16,298 bases of DNA, from positions 1-16,298 of the forward strand of contig JBDNCV010000082.1 of the NCBI GenBank assembly GCA_046719465.1, read 5' to 3'. Of this stretch, positions 1 to 7,384 are shown in pieces. Numbering within the stretch: position 1 is the first letter of the stretch; each line of letters begins with the position of its first letter. The translations under genes and the position numbers were made by a program. The DNA comes from JANWYT01 sp046719465 (lineage in GTDB: Bacteria; Chloroflexota; Anaerolineae; Aggregatilineales; Phototrophicaceae). A model generated the notes under the pieces. That model had not been told where the DNA came from. It searched no databases and saw only the letters and a program-made list of their open reading frames with translations.

Positions 1-33
1 ACGGGAGTGTCTAAGCCGCAACAGAAGGTGGCC

Positions 34-140
34 GTGCGCCAGAGGCTCAAGCCTCTGGCTGGCGCGCGGGGGCTAAAGCCCCCTTCAGCTTGAGCGTCCG
101 GCGTTCAACGTCCGTTTTGCACGATGTGGGTAGCGCCTAG
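34..140 (+). repeat. Dispersed intergenic repeat, copy A
   Basis: This stretch of about 107 bp is clearly related to 12401-12501. The first 35 bases match at about 32 positions, the middle differs in length and sequence, and the last third aligns again around the shared motif GTTTTGC and a GGGTAnCGCnTAG end. It contains two strong hairpins: a 9-bp stem at 38-46/51-59 (GCCAGAGGC with loop TCAA) and a 7-bp stem at 68-74/77-83 (GGGGGCT). It has no coding potential that I can support. It could be a small non-autonomous element or a REP-like intergenic palindrome cluster, and the sequence does not tell these apart. Confidence 0.75.
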
Positions 141-156
141 CACAAGAGGTGAGGTG

Positions 157-229
157 CAGGGGGTGAGGGCGGCCCCCCTCGCCCCAGCCGCGCAGCGGCG
201 CGTGGGAGAGGGGGACAGGGGGTGAGGGC
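157..229 (+). repeat. 14-bp direct repeat in GC-rich leader
   Basis: The 14-mer CAGGGGGTGAGGGC occurs at 157-170 and again at 216-229, 59 bp apart. Between the copies lies a small GC-rich hairpin (GCCGC at 187-191, GCGGC at 195-199). The region is non-coding and low in complexity. It looks like intergenic boilerplate repeat rather than an operator. Confidence 0.55.
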
Positions 230-283
230 CATCACCAGTGATTTAGACACTCCCCTTGTAACGCCGAACGAACACGCCCATCG

Positions 284-298
284 GGACAGGGCCTGTCC
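284..298. repeat. GACAGGG palindrome, copy 1
   Basis: This is a perfect inverted repeat: GGACAGG at 284-290, one central G, CCTGTCC at 292-298. It is the first of four related intergenic palindromes in the window (others at 4310-4331, 7462-7483 and 14425-14444). Confidence 0.6.
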
Positions 299-366
299 TG
301 CTCGCTGTCGCTCAGCGGAGGGCGGCCTGCCACGACCGCATCACGCCCCCGCGGCTGCGCGTGATC

Positions 367-375
367 TGCTACAAT
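367..375 (+). promoter_or_regulatory. Possible extended -10 promoter for the 402-2105 operon
   Basis: TG at 367-368, one base, then TACAAT at 370-375 forms an extended -10 element 26 bases before the chosen ATG at 402. No convincing -35 hexamer lies 16-18 bases upstream, which extended -10 promoters can tolerate. The start is further supported by a GGAG ribosome-binding site at 391-394, seven bases before ATG. Confidence 0.4.
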
Positions 376-401
376 GTGGGAAACTCATCAGGAGCCAGAG
401 C

Positions 402-1139
402 ATGACGCTTGCCTCTGAGCGCGCCCTTGACGATGACCCCGTGCTGGGGCGCTACATTCTCCACTTTACGTCGCACCGGCTGCGGCTGCTGGTGCAAGCG
501 GGCGTAATTTACGCCGTCAGCGCCTTGATCATCACGCTGGCCACCTTCAACTTAGAGGGGACGCTGGTCGATGTGGTGGTGCCCTTGCTCTACGCGCTGA
601 TCGCCATGCCGTTGATCTGGGCGGTGGCGCACCTGTGGAACCGCGAGGTGATCGTGTTTGAACGCGGCTTCACCTATCGAGAGGGGTCGGTGGTGGCGGC
701 CTTCCCGTTCTTGATGATCGCGCGCGTGGACGTGCAGATCGAGACGCTGCGGCTGTTCGGGCTGGTTCCCTATGAGCGCGTGCTGGGCCAGCTCCAGAGC
801 GAGCAGGGCGATCAGATCCGCATCAATTGGGTGTTCAAGGACGGGCGCAAGCTGCTGGATTTGTTGGAGCGCGGCGTCCTGCGCGACCGTCTGCCGCTGC
901 TGCAAGCGCAGCTCGCGCATGGGCAGGAGGTCAGCTTTGGGGCGCTCACGCTCACGCCGGACGGGCTGCGCGACCAAGACGGGCGCACCCTGCCGTGGTC
1001 GGAGTTCTCAGGCGCGCGCGTCGAACGCGACAGCATCGTCATCCTCAGCGGCAGTGACGTTTGGGGCCGCTTTGCCGACGCCAACCTGCACAGCGAGGCG
1101 CTGCTCGTCTCGCTCTTGAAGGAGCGCGCCCGCCCATGA
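402..1139 (+). CDS. Two-TM membrane protein, possibly DUF6585-like
   Basis: A 245-residue protein of unknown function. Two hydrophobic segments (about residues 30-48 and 56-78) form a probable membrane hairpin. A soluble part follows, which reads as two PH-like or beta-rich units: about 80-165, and 175-235 with a G-x-L-T-x-x-x-x-G-L ... LPWSEF pattern. That second pattern recalls the DUF6585 family, but this is from memory and unverified. I chose ATG 402 over an in-frame start at 222 because it has GGAG seven bases upstream, an extended -10 behind it, and protein-like composition begins only here. Its stop overlaps the next start as ATGA (1136-1139), so the two are probably translated together. 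The soluble domain is likely cytoplasmic, since both termini would lie on the same side. No catalytic residues were recognised. Confidence 0.82.
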   Translation: MTLASERALDDDPVLGRYILHFTSHRLRLLVQAGVIYAVSALIITLATFNLEGTLVDVVVPLLYALIAMPLIWAVAHLWNREVIVFERGFTYREGSVVAAFPFLMIARVDVQIETLRLFGLVPYERVLGQLQSEQGDQIRINWVFKDGRKLLDLLERGVLRDRLPLLQAQLAHGQEVSFGALTLTPDGLRDQDGRTLPWSEFSGARVERDSIVILSGSDVWGRFADANLHSEALLVSLLKERARP

Positions 1140-1642
1140 TGTACGAGATTCACCTCTACGTCCCCAAGACAGGCCGCCTGACGCGCGCCATGATCGATTG
1201 GCTCTACGCGCACGGCCAAGACCCCCACCAACCGGAGCGCTTCTGGCCGGTGCGGCGGCTGCGCCCGTATGCGCTGGCGCACCACATGCTGCGGCTTGAC
1301 CCAACGCTGGTCGCCGCGCGCGGGGCCGTGGGCGACGACGTCGAGCTGCACTACCCCGACCCCAACATGGGCATCGTCCTCTACGTGCACGATCGCGGGG
1401 TGATCATCTTCTTCCCGTTCATGGCCTATTCGGTCTACTCGCGCGTGGTGCTGGGCATCTGCAACGTGTATATTCGGCATCTCTACCTCGCCGCGGGCTT
1501 TTGGAGCTATGACCCGCAGCTGAACAGCATTGCCCACGCTGGCGAGTATCGCAGCATGGAGGAAACGGCGGTGCTGATGGACTTGCTGATGCCGCGCTTG
1601 CTGGAACAACCCAACCCGAAAGGACAACCTGATGGCCGGTAA
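1136..1642 (+). CDS. Conserved-looking hypothetical protein
   Basis: A 168-residue protein I do not recognise. It begins with tandem Met codons at 1136 and 1139. The first overlaps the upstream stop as ATGA, and an AAGGAG at 1119-1124 sits 11 bases before it. The protein is rich in Tyr, His and Trp and alternates strands and helices. The hydrophobic stretch near residues 80-115 (around VIIFFPFMAYSVYSRVV) could be a buried core or a weak membrane contact; there is no clear signal peptide. Acidic and aromatic residues near the C-terminus (FWSYDPQLN) resemble a folded globular end. Its last 11 bases overlap the start of the MaoC gene, so the three genes very likely form one operon. Codon use and GC look like the neighbours. 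Function unknown. Confidence 0.8.
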   Translation: MMYEIHLYVPKTGRLTRAMIDWLYAHGQDPHQPERFWPVRRLRPYALAHHMLRLDPTLVAARGAVGDDVELHYPDPNMGIVLYVHDRGVIIFFPFMAYSVYSRVVLGICNVYIRHLYLAAGFWSYDPQLNSIAHAGEYRSMEETAVLMDLLMPRLLEQPNPKGQPDGR

Positions 1643-2105
1643 ATATTACGATGACCTCGCCGTGGGGCAGGTGATCCGCCACACGCTGGGGCGCACCCTC
1701 ACCGAGATGGACAACGTGCTGTTCAACGCGCTGACGATGAACACGCAGCCGCTGCACCTCAATGAAGATTTCGCCAGCAAGACGCAGTTCGGCCAGCGCA
1801 TCGTCAACGGCATCTTCACGCTGGGGCTGGTCGTGGGCATCACCGTCAGCGAGCTGACCGAGGGCACGATCATCGCCAACCTCGGCTATGAGGAAGTCCA
1901 GCACCCGCGCCCGCTGTTCCACGGGGATACGCTCTACGTCGAGACGGAAGTCCTCAGCAAGCGCGAGAGCAGCTCACGCTCGGACGCGGGCATCGTCACG
2001 CTCAAGCACACAGGGCGCAACCAGCACGGTGACATCTGCATCACTGTCAAGCGCAGCGTGCTCTTCCTCAAACGCCCGAGCGATCAAGAGGACAACGGGC
2101 AGTAG
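1632..2105 (+). CDS. MaoC-like hot-dog acyl-CoA dehydratase
   Basis: A 157-residue single hot-dog protein of the MaoC / (R)-specific enoyl-CoA hydratase type, the usual size for a one-domain member. Such enzymes add or remove water at the 2,3-position of acyl-CoA thioesters in the cytoplasm. The hydratase signature lies at residues 36-60: N37-T-Q-P-L-H42 followed by FGQRIVNG. His42 fits the catalytic His. The position normally taken by Asp in the D-x-N-P-x-H version is Asn37 here. This N-T-Q-P-L-H form resembles MaoC proteins linked to mesaconyl-CoA or methylmalyl-CoA type substrates, but that assignment is inference. Translation starts at ATG 1632 with AAAGGA seven bases upstream, inside the end of the preceding gene. 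The downstream neighbour is convergent, so this ends the operon. A role for the two upstream unknown proteins in the same acyl-CoA step is not shown. Confidence 0.85.
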   Translation: MAGKYYDDLAVGQVIRHTLGRTLTEMDNVLFNALTMNTQPLHLNEDFASKTQFGQRIVNGIFTLGLVVGITVSELTEGTIIANLGYEEVQHPRPLFHGDTLYVETEVLSKRESSSRSDAGIVTLKHTGRNQHGDICITVKRSVLFLKRPSDQEDNGQ

Positions 2106-2128
2106 GAGCGCGCCCGGCGGCTTGAGCT

Positions 2129-3109
2129 TTACACCAAGCCGAAGCGCTCGCCCTCACGCGCGAGCTGGCCGCGCAGCACCAGCTCGTCGAGGTGCGCCAG
2201 CGCCTCCGCCAGCGCGAAGCGCCACTCATGGGGCGTGAAGCGCATGTGCTGGAAGATCACCAGCGCCACGTGATAGGCGTCGGTGTGCCCATCGCGGACG
2301 GCTTGCAGCGTGTGTTCGAGCCGTTCCTCGTGGTGCTGCTGAAGCTCGCGGATGCGCCCGGCCCAGTCGTGGATGAGCGCCTTGTGGCCGGGCAGCGCCA
2401 AGCGCACCGGCAGATCGTGCAGCGCCTCCAGCGAGCGCAGGTAGCGCCGCAGCGGGTGCGGGTCGGTCTCCGTCCAGATGCCGATGTTGGGGGTGATGTG
2501 CATGAGGACATGGTCGCCGCTCAGCAGCAGCGCGTCGCGCTGGTCGTAAAACAGCAGTTGGCCATCAGCGTGGCCCTCGGCCAGCAGCAGCTTGAACTGG
2601 CGCGCGCCGGTATCAAGCACGCTGTCTGGGTCGAGCGGGTGGAGCGCGGCGGGGTGCGGCAGCGTCATGGTACGTGTGTCGTCGAGGCCGCTGTCCACGG
2701 CGCGCGCCATGTCGGGCGGCATCCCGTGGTGCGCCAGATACGCGGCAAAGTCGAGCGTGCTCTCCCGCTCCCAGATGAGCTGCGCTTGACGAATCTCGCG
2801 CGGGGAGGCATAGACCGCCGCTGTGCCGCCATCCGCGACGATCTGCGCTTGCAGCCAGCCCGCCAGTCCGAAGTGATCGGGGTGGACGTGCGTCATCAGG
2901 ATGCGGCGAATCTCGCGCGGGCGGATGCCGAGCGCGTCCCATGCTGCCCGCCACACGGCCTGCCCCTGCGGCGTGTTGATGCCCGTGTCGAGCACTGCCC
3001 AACCGTCATGATCGCGCAGCAGGTAGCAGTTGACGATCCGCAGCGCGAACGGCAGCGGGATCGGCACTTGATACACGCCGTCTGCGACGGGGATGAGCGG
3101 GGCGGTCAC
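2129..3109 (-). CDS. MBL-fold metallo-hydrolase
   Basis: A 326-residue metallo-beta-lactamase-fold hydrolase, probably cytoplasmic. The metal site is complete: H74-x-H76-x-D78-H79, then H180 in AEGHADG, D199 in LSGDH and H242 in LPGHK. A helical C-terminal part (about 250-326, with a segment around HLDELVLRGQLAREGE) resembles the winged-helix-like tail seen in LACTB2-type and related MBL proteins. The substrate cannot be read from the sequence; thioester, phosphodiester or nuclease activity are all possible for this group. The start is GTG at 3107-3109, overlapping the TGA of the upstream glycosidase as GTGA, with GAGGAG six bases before it inside that gene. Translational coupling to a secreted glycosidase is unusual for this family. 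It converges with the MaoC gene with 23 bp between stops. Confidence 0.9.
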   Translation of the reverse strand: MTAPLIPVADGVYQVPIPLPFALRIVNCYLLRDHDGWAVLDTGINTPQGQAVWRAAWDALGIRPREIRRILMTHVHPDHFGLAGWLQAQIVADGGTAAVYASPREIRQAQLIWERESTLDFAAYLAHHGMPPDMARAVDSGLDDTRTMTLPHPAALHPLDPDSVLDTGARQFKLLLAEGHADGQLLFYDQRDALLLSGDHVLMHITPNIGIWTETDPHPLRRYLRSLEALHDLPVRLALPGHKALIHDWAGRIRELQQHHEERLEHTLQAVRDGHTDAYHVALVIFQHMRFTPHEWRFALAEALAHLDELVLRGQLAREGERFGLV

Positions 3110-4155
3110 TCGGCTCTCCTCAGCCCCAACGCTTCCACTGAGGGCGGTTCACGGTCAGGCAGCAGCGCCCCAAACAGATCGTTGAACGTGTCGGCGGAGG
3201 GGTCGAAGATGCCAAAGCCTGCGGCAAACTCCCAGTAGCACCACGCGAAACCGAGCTGCTCTGCGCTCTCGCGGACGGCGCTCGTCCACGCCACGCGCGA
3301 GGCCATGTCCGCTTTGGAGTAGGCCCCGAACTCGCCGAGCAGCACCGGCAGGCCGCGCTCGGCTTGCCAGCGCGCGGCGCGCATCAACGCCGCGTGCAGC
3401 TCTGCGCGTTGGAAGGGCGTGCCCCACGTCGTGCCGAGGTAGGCGTTCGTGCCCTCCACCCACTCCGCCCCCTGATGCGTGAAGCGGAACGGCTCATAGT
3501 AGTGAAAGGTGGCGATGAGGTTGGGATCATCGGGCACTTGCATTTGCAGCATCCCGTCCAGCGAGTTCCAGCTGCCGCCGCCTACCACAATCCGCCGGTC
3601 GGGGTTGGTGCGCCGAATCGTGCGGACGACTTCAGCCTGCACCTCATCCCATAGGCGCGGGGTCAGCGCGTTGGTCGGCTCGTTGAGCGCCTCAAAAACC
3701 AGCGCAGGCGGGTAATCGGCGTAGCGTGTGGCGATTTGATCCCACAGCGCCAGCAAGCGCGGCGCGTGCGCCTGCGGATCCTGCATGATCTCCTCGTAGT
3801 GGTGCACGTTGATGATGGTGGTCAGGCCGGCTTCCAGCGTCCAGTCGATCACTTCATCCACGCGCGCAAAAAAGGCCGGGTCGATGGTATAGGGGGGCGC
3901 TTCCTCGGCATGCGCTGACCAGCGAATCGGCACGCGCACCGTGTCAAAACCGGACGCAGCCACCAGCTTCACGAAGCGCTCCTCCAAGACAGGCCCCCAC
4001 GCGCCTTCGTTGGGGGCTTCCAGCATGTTGCCAAAGTTGATACAGCGCTTCATGATGGGCGGCTCGCTTGTGCTGCCTTGCGCCATCAGCTGGCCTCCTA
4101 CGATGCTCCACACCCACAACGCGATGAGAAGTCGATTTGCAAGCAGCGGTTTCAC
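3106..4155 (-). CDS. GH5-type secreted endoglucanase-like glycosidase
   Basis: A 349-residue retaining glycoside hydrolase of the GH5 (clan A) TIM-barrel type, a full-length single catalytic domain. Family hallmarks appear in order: R74 in TVRVPIRW, H118-H119 in NVHHYE, the acid/base E159 in FEALNEP, the H218/Y220 pair in FHYYEP, the nucleophile E275 in LLGEFGAY, and W308. Family knowledge suggests hydrolysis of beta-1,4-linked glucans or mannans, but the exact polymer is not determinable. The N-terminus (residues 1-26, Lys-Arg then a hydrophobic run ending near QLMAQG) is a probable signal peptide, so it likely acts outside the cell. No carbohydrate-binding module is present. The start is GTG at 4153-4155 with GAGGGGG about eight bases upstream. 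A promoter candidate lies at 4188-4216. The gene is coupled to the MBL gene downstream. Confidence 0.92.
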   Translation of the reverse strand: MKPLLANRLLIALWVWSIVGGQLMAQGSTSEPPIMKRCINFGNMLEAPNEGAWGPVLEERFVKLVAASGFDTVRVPIRWSAHAEEAPPYTIDPAFFARVDEVIDWTLEAGLTTIINVHHYEEIMQDPQAHAPRLLALWDQIATRYADYPPALVFEALNEPTNALTPRLWDEVQAEVVRTIRRTNPDRRIVVGGGSWNSLDGMLQMQVPDDPNLIATFHYYEPFRFTHQGAEWVEGTNAYLGTTWGTPFQRAELHAALMRAARWQAERGLPVLLGEFGAYSKADMASRVAWTSAVRESAEQLGFAWCYWEFAAGFGIFDPSADTFNDLFGALLPDREPPSVEALGLRRAE

Positions 4156-4187
4156 AGGAACATCCCCCTCATTTATACGCTCTCTTT

Positions 4188-4216
4188 ACTATAAGCCTTG
4201 TCGGCATAAGTGACCA
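4188..4216 (-). promoter_or_regulatory. Candidate sigma70 promoter for GH5-MBL operon
   Basis: On the minus strand TGGTCA (4216-4211) and TATAGT (4193-4188) are separated by 17 bases. The region is AT-rich compared with its surroundings. A start of transcription near 4181 would give a leader of about 25 bases before the GTG at 4155. The -35 box matches TTGACA at only some positions, so confidence is moderate. Confidence 0.45.
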
Positions 4217-4267
4217 CCAAACCTAATAGTACCGATTGGCAAGGGGGCTGGGGCCAGCAAAGCGTCA

Positions 4268-4288
4268 GGGCGACCCGTCGGGTCGCCC
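4268..4288. terminator. Strong 9-bp hairpin after TPR-PD40 gene
   Basis: A perfect inverted repeat: GGGCGACCC at 4268-4276, loop GTC, GGGTCGCCC at 4280-4288. It lies about 55 bases beyond the minus-strand stop at 4343 and upstream of the GH5 promoter, the right place to end transcription of the TPR-PD40 pair. It has no T-tract on either side, so it may be only a weak intrinsic terminator or an RNA-stabilising stem. Confidence 0.45.
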
Positions 4289-4309
4289 ACTGTATCGCAC
4301 AGCCACTAG

Positions 4310-4331
4310 ACAGGGCAGGCTCTGCCCTTGT
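4310..4331. repeat. GACAGGG palindrome, copy 2
   Basis: An imperfect palindrome: AGGGCAG at 4312-4318, loop GCT, CTGCCCT at 4322-4328. It extends outward by ACA/GT with one bulged T. It sits 12 bases beyond the minus-strand stop codon at 4343 and belongs to the same family as those at 284, 7462 and 14425. It may act with the hairpin at 4268-4288 in 3'-end formation. Confidence 0.5.
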
Positions 4332-4342
4332 GCGGTCGGGGT

Positions 4343-5863
4343 TTAATTCGTCCAACCGCTGACGGTCACGGGGTTGGTTTCTGCGGTGCGCTGGAAGGTC
4401 TCACGGGTGCGCAGGTCGAACAAGAAGACGTTGGGCACACCGGTGATCGTGCTGGTGAATGCCAGATACTGGCCATCGGGGCTGAAGACGGGGCCGTAGG
4501 CGTCGGCCTCGAGCTGGATGAGCGGCGTCACACTGGTGAAGGCGTTGTTTTGCAGCACGGCGATGTAGATCGCCTTGGGCGTGCCGGATGACTGGGCGCT
4601 GAAGACCACCTGTGCGCCGTCCGGGCTGAAGGCAGGCGTGTCTTCCACCAGCAGATTGCTGTCGTTGGTGAGGATGGACTGGCGGAAGTTGGTGGCGGGG
4701 TCAAGGTCGATCAACACCAGATCAGTGCCGGTGGTGCGGCGCACGGCGACGACACTGCGGCCATCGGGGCTGATGTCGGCTGCCAAGTACTCTGCGCCGT
4801 CGTTCGGCGTGATGCGCTGAATGGCGGTCAGCGGCGCGTTGGCCACGGTGGCATCAGGCAGGGTAAAGACGAACAGCGCCCGCTGCTCTTGGATCAGCAC
4901 GCTGAACACGACAAAGCGCCCATCACGCGACATGCGCGGGGCACGCGGGTCGCGCGCGGTCGGGTCAACGCGCAGCGCAGCGTTCAGCAGGTCAACGCCT
5001 TGCAGCCGGTCGGGCAGCGCTGTATCCACGACGGGGATCGAGACGCCGTCGGCGCTGCTGCGGGCGTAGGCGATGCGGCGGAAGGCGTCGTCGGCGCTCG
5101 GGGATTGGGCAAGGTCGGTGTTGAGATCAACCGGGCTGCCGCCGCCTGCGGGGTAAATCTGCACGGGCAGGAACTCGGACGTGCGCCCGATGAACCCACC
5201 CGTCGTGATGAGCCGCCCGCGCAAGTTAGACGGCGGCGGCGGGAACAACCGCGACAAGTCCTGCGTGGGGGTGGGGGTGGCGGTCGGCGGGATGGCGGTG
5301 GGCAGCACGCGCACCGGCGTAGGCGTGGCGGTCGGCGTGGGCGAGTTGACGGCCAGCGCGGTCTGGGTTGCGTCTGCGGCCTGCGTCTCCGCGAGGAAGG
5401 CGCGTTCGGTGGCGGTGATGATGAGGCTGGTGGCCTCCATCGCCACCGCGGTGGCCGCGCTGCGCTCCGCGTTGATGGCCCCCACGCGCGCGCTGTAGAC
5501 CGCCCCCGCCAGCCCGAACATCACCAGCGTGAAGATCGCCAAGCCGATCACCGCCAGCCGAAACTCTCTCTGCGAGATGCCCGGTCGCCATTCAGCCGCC
5601 GCGCTCGCGGGCTTGCCCACCTGCTCCAGCGCGTCGAGCATCTGCTGGGCGTCTTCGTTGCCCGGGTCCAGCTGGAGGACGGTGGTTAACGCGATGCGCT
5701 TCTCGTCGCGGTTGTCGAGCGCTTGGGCCAGCGCCAGCCACACCGCCACATTTTCGCTGTCGGCTTCCACGGCGCGCTTGAGCACGTCGGCGGCTTCGGC
5801 ACGTTTGCCCGCTTGCAGCAGCGCCTGCCCTTGGGCCAACAGGCTGGATGCGTCGTCACTCAT
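4343..5863 (-). CDS. TPR / TM / PD40 beta-propeller protein (second of pair)
   Basis: A 506-residue predicted membrane-anchored protein. Residues 5-80 form TPR-like helical repeats with the typical Gly-Lys-Arg turn and D-P-G-N ends. One transmembrane helix spans about 102-124. Then comes an Ala/Thr-rich, probably helical or coiled stretch (125-172), a Pro-Thr linker (173-200), and a C-terminal TolB/PD40-type propeller with blades marked by MSRDGRFVVF (311-320), SPDGRSVVAV (365), FSPDGAQVVF (412) and FSPDGQYLAF (460). The topology implies cytoplasmic TPRs and an extracytoplasmic propeller. Such proteins are common in Chloroflexota; a role in binding surface polymers or in complex assembly is inference. 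ATG at 5861-5863 is preceded by GGAGAG. It lies 19 bp after the stop of a paralogue with the same architecture, so the two are one operon. Confidence 0.87.
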   Translation of the reverse strand: MSDDASSLLAQGQALLQAGKRAEAADVLKRAVEADSENVAVWLALAQALDNRDEKRIALTTVLQLDPGNEDAQQMLDALEQVGKPASAAAEWRPGISQREFRLAVIGLAIFTLVMFGLAGAVYSARVGAINAERSAATAVAMEATSLIITATERAFLAETQAADATQTALAVNSPTPTATPTPVRVLPTAIPPTATPTPTQDLSRLFPPPPSNLRGRLITTGGFIGRTSEFLPVQIYPAGGGSPVDLNTDLAQSPSADDAFRRIAYARSSADGVSIPVVDTALPDRLQGVDLLNAALRVDPTARDPRAPRMSRDGRFVVFSVLIQEQRALFVFTLPDATVANAPLTAIQRITPNDGAEYLAADISPDGRSVVAVRRTTGTDLVLIDLDPATNFRQSILTNDSNLLVEDTPAFSPDGAQVVFSAQSSGTPKAIYIAVLQNNAFTSVTPLIQLEADAYGPVFSPDGQYLAFTSTITGVPNVFLFDLRTRETFQRTAETNPVTVSGWTN

Positions 5864-5882
5864 GGGGTTTCTCTCCGTTCAG

Positions 5883-7355
5883 TTAGCGCGGAATGCGGAA
5901 AATCAAGGCAGGTTGATACTGCATGCTGGTGACAACCCGTTCGTTCGCTATCACACGGGTGATCGTCCGGTTGGGCGGCTCCACAAAGTACATCTGGAAG
6001 CGCTCGTCCTCTCGGTTAGAGATAAAGCCGATGAAGCGGCTGTCGGCTGACCACACAGGCTGACGAATCTCGGAGCCATCGCTGACGAGCGTCTGAAGCC
6101 GCTGGCCATCCGCGCCCACGACGCGCAGGGTTCCATCGTTGATGAAGGCGATGCGCTGACCGTTGGGGCTGAAGGCGGGCGCATAGCTGCTGCCGAGGGT
6201 GCGCGTCAGGCGGCGGGTGGTCGTGCTGCCATCTGGCAGGAACTGTAACACGTACAGGTCGGTGTAGAGCGGCGTTTCGCGGTCGCTGGCGAAGACGATC
6301 GCAGTGCCATCGGGCGACCATGTCGGGTCGCGGTCGATGCCCGGGTGGTTGGTCAGTTGGGTGGTGAGGCCGGTGGCAGGGTCGAACAAGAACAGCTCGT
6401 CGTTGCCGGTGTAATCGCTGACGAACACGATCTGCTCGCCGCGTGGGTTGAAGATGGGCGTGTAGGCCGAGGCGCGCTCCAAACGGGTGATCTGGCGCGC
6501 CCCTGCGAGGTTGTCAAGGTCGGCGATGAACACCTGCCCGATGGTCTCGCTCCCCAACACGAGTGCGCCCCCTTCGTTGGCGGCGGTCGCCGGAACGTCC
6601 CGCACGAAGGCGATGCGCTGGCCGGTGAAGTCGAAGGCTACATCGCGCACGTCCTCCAGCAGCAGCTCATCGCCCGTGCCGTCGGCGCGCACGCGATACA
6701 GCGAGACGGTGGCGCTCCCCGGCTCGCGCGCGGTGTAGAAGATCGTGTACTGCCCCAGCGGGAAGGGCGTGACCGTGGGCGTGTTGGTGAAGGCCTCGGT
6801 TGGCGCGGGCGTGGGGGTGAAGGTGGGCGGGAGCGTGGCCGGGGCGCGCGTTACGAGGACGATGTTGGGCGTCAAGGTGGGGATGGGCGTGGGGCTGATG
6901 ATCTGAGCAAAGGCCTCCACAGGGACAGGCGTCTCGGTGATGGACGTCACTTCAACCTGCGGCCCCAACAGCGACGAAATAAGCGAGGCCACCACCCCGA
7001 ACAGCAGCACCCCGCCTACCACATACAGCACCAAGCGCGCGCTGTTCGAACGGTTGTCAGCCGCAGGCGGCGGGGTCGGGCGGGCGGCGGTCGATGCGCT
7101 GGGGGTTGCGCCGCCGAGCTGTCGCAGGGCGCGCCGGGCCACCTCGTTCTTGGGGTTAATGGCCAGCACACGCTCCAAGCAGACGCGGCGCTCGGCGACC
7201 GTGTTGACCACGCTGGCCATCCAGATCCACGCCAGCTCGTTACGGTCATCCTGAGCCAGCACGCCTTCGAGCAGCTCGCGCGCGGTGGCGCGGTCGCCTG
7301 CTTTGGCGGCGGCGATGCCTGCTTGTAACTGTTGGTTGAGCGCGTTATCTGCCAC
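5883..7355 (-). CDS. TPR / TM / PD40 beta-propeller protein (first of pair)
   Basis: A 490-residue protein with the same order of parts as its downstream neighbour. TPR-like helices occupy 5-82, a Pro/Ala spacer about 83-105, and one transmembrane helix about 107-130. A long Pro-Thr linker follows (150-200), then PD40 blades around FDFTGQRIAF (241), FNPRGEQIVF (302), WSPDGTAIVF (346), FSPNGQRIAF (395) and WSADSRFIGF (435). I chose GTG at 7353-7355. It has GAGG about seven bases upstream and gives an N-terminus (MADNALNQQLQAG) that lines up with the paralogue. An in-frame TTG at 7391 would extend it by 12 residues, but that TTG lies in a repeated TGGCCAA motif upstream. It is predicted to be anchored in the membrane with the propeller outside. 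The ligand is unknown. The spacer to the next gene is short, so they are co-transcribed. Confidence 0.86.
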   Translation of the reverse strand: MADNALNQQLQAGIAAAKAGDRATARELLEGVLAQDDRNELAWIWMASVVNTVAERRVCLERVLAINPKNEVARRALRQLGGATPSASTAARPTPPPAADNRSNSARLVLYVVGGVLLFGVVASLISSLLGPQVEVTSITETPVPVEAFAQIISPTPIPTLTPNIVLVTRAPATLPPTFTPTPAPTEAFTNTPTVTPFPLGQYTIFYTAREPGSATVSLYRVRADGTGDELLLEDVRDVAFDFTGQRIAFVRDVPATAANEGGALVLGSETIGQVFIADLDNLAGARQITRLERASAYTPIFNPRGEQIVFVSDYTGNDELFLFDPATGLTTQLTNHPGIDRDPTWSPDGTAIVFASDRETPLYTDLYVLQFLPDGSTTTRRLTRTLGSSYAPAFSPNGQRIAFINDGTLRVVGADGQRLQTLVSDGSEIRQPVWSADSRFIGFISNREDERFQMYFVEPPNRTITRVIANERVVTSMQYQPALIFRIPR

Positions 7356-7384
7356 GCTGAGCCTCACCGTTGTTGTGTATGCTA

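Larger units (their letters stand above)
1..401. other. Non-coding region left of the first gene
   Basis: No gene is supported here. The region holds repeat copy A (34-140), the 14-bp direct repeat, a GGACAGG/CCTGTCC palindrome at 284-298 and a promoter-like extended -10 box near 367-375. A reading frame open from 222 runs into the first gene, but its first 60 residues are Arg/Pro/His/Ala-rich, cross a palindrome and precede a much better start at 402, so I treat that part as untranslated. Confidence 0.7.

Noticed and set aside
222..401. N-terminal extension of the first gene
   Set aside because: The 60 extra residues are unlike a protein and cover a palindrome and promoter-like box; ATG 402 has a good ribosome-binding site.
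1..401. CRISPR array or tRNA gene in the repeat-rich left end
   Set aside because: Repeats are not regularly spaced with unique spacers, and no cloverleaf with T-arm consensus could be found.
2192..3238. A 348-codon plus-strand frame opposite the MBL gene
   Set aside because: Arg/Val/Gln-rich with no motifs; the minus strand carries a full metal-binding signature.
5260..5345. Simple repeats in DNA (GGCGTGGG-like) suggesting a tandem array
   Set aside because: They encode the Pro-Thr linker of the propeller protein; the repetition is explained by the protein composition.
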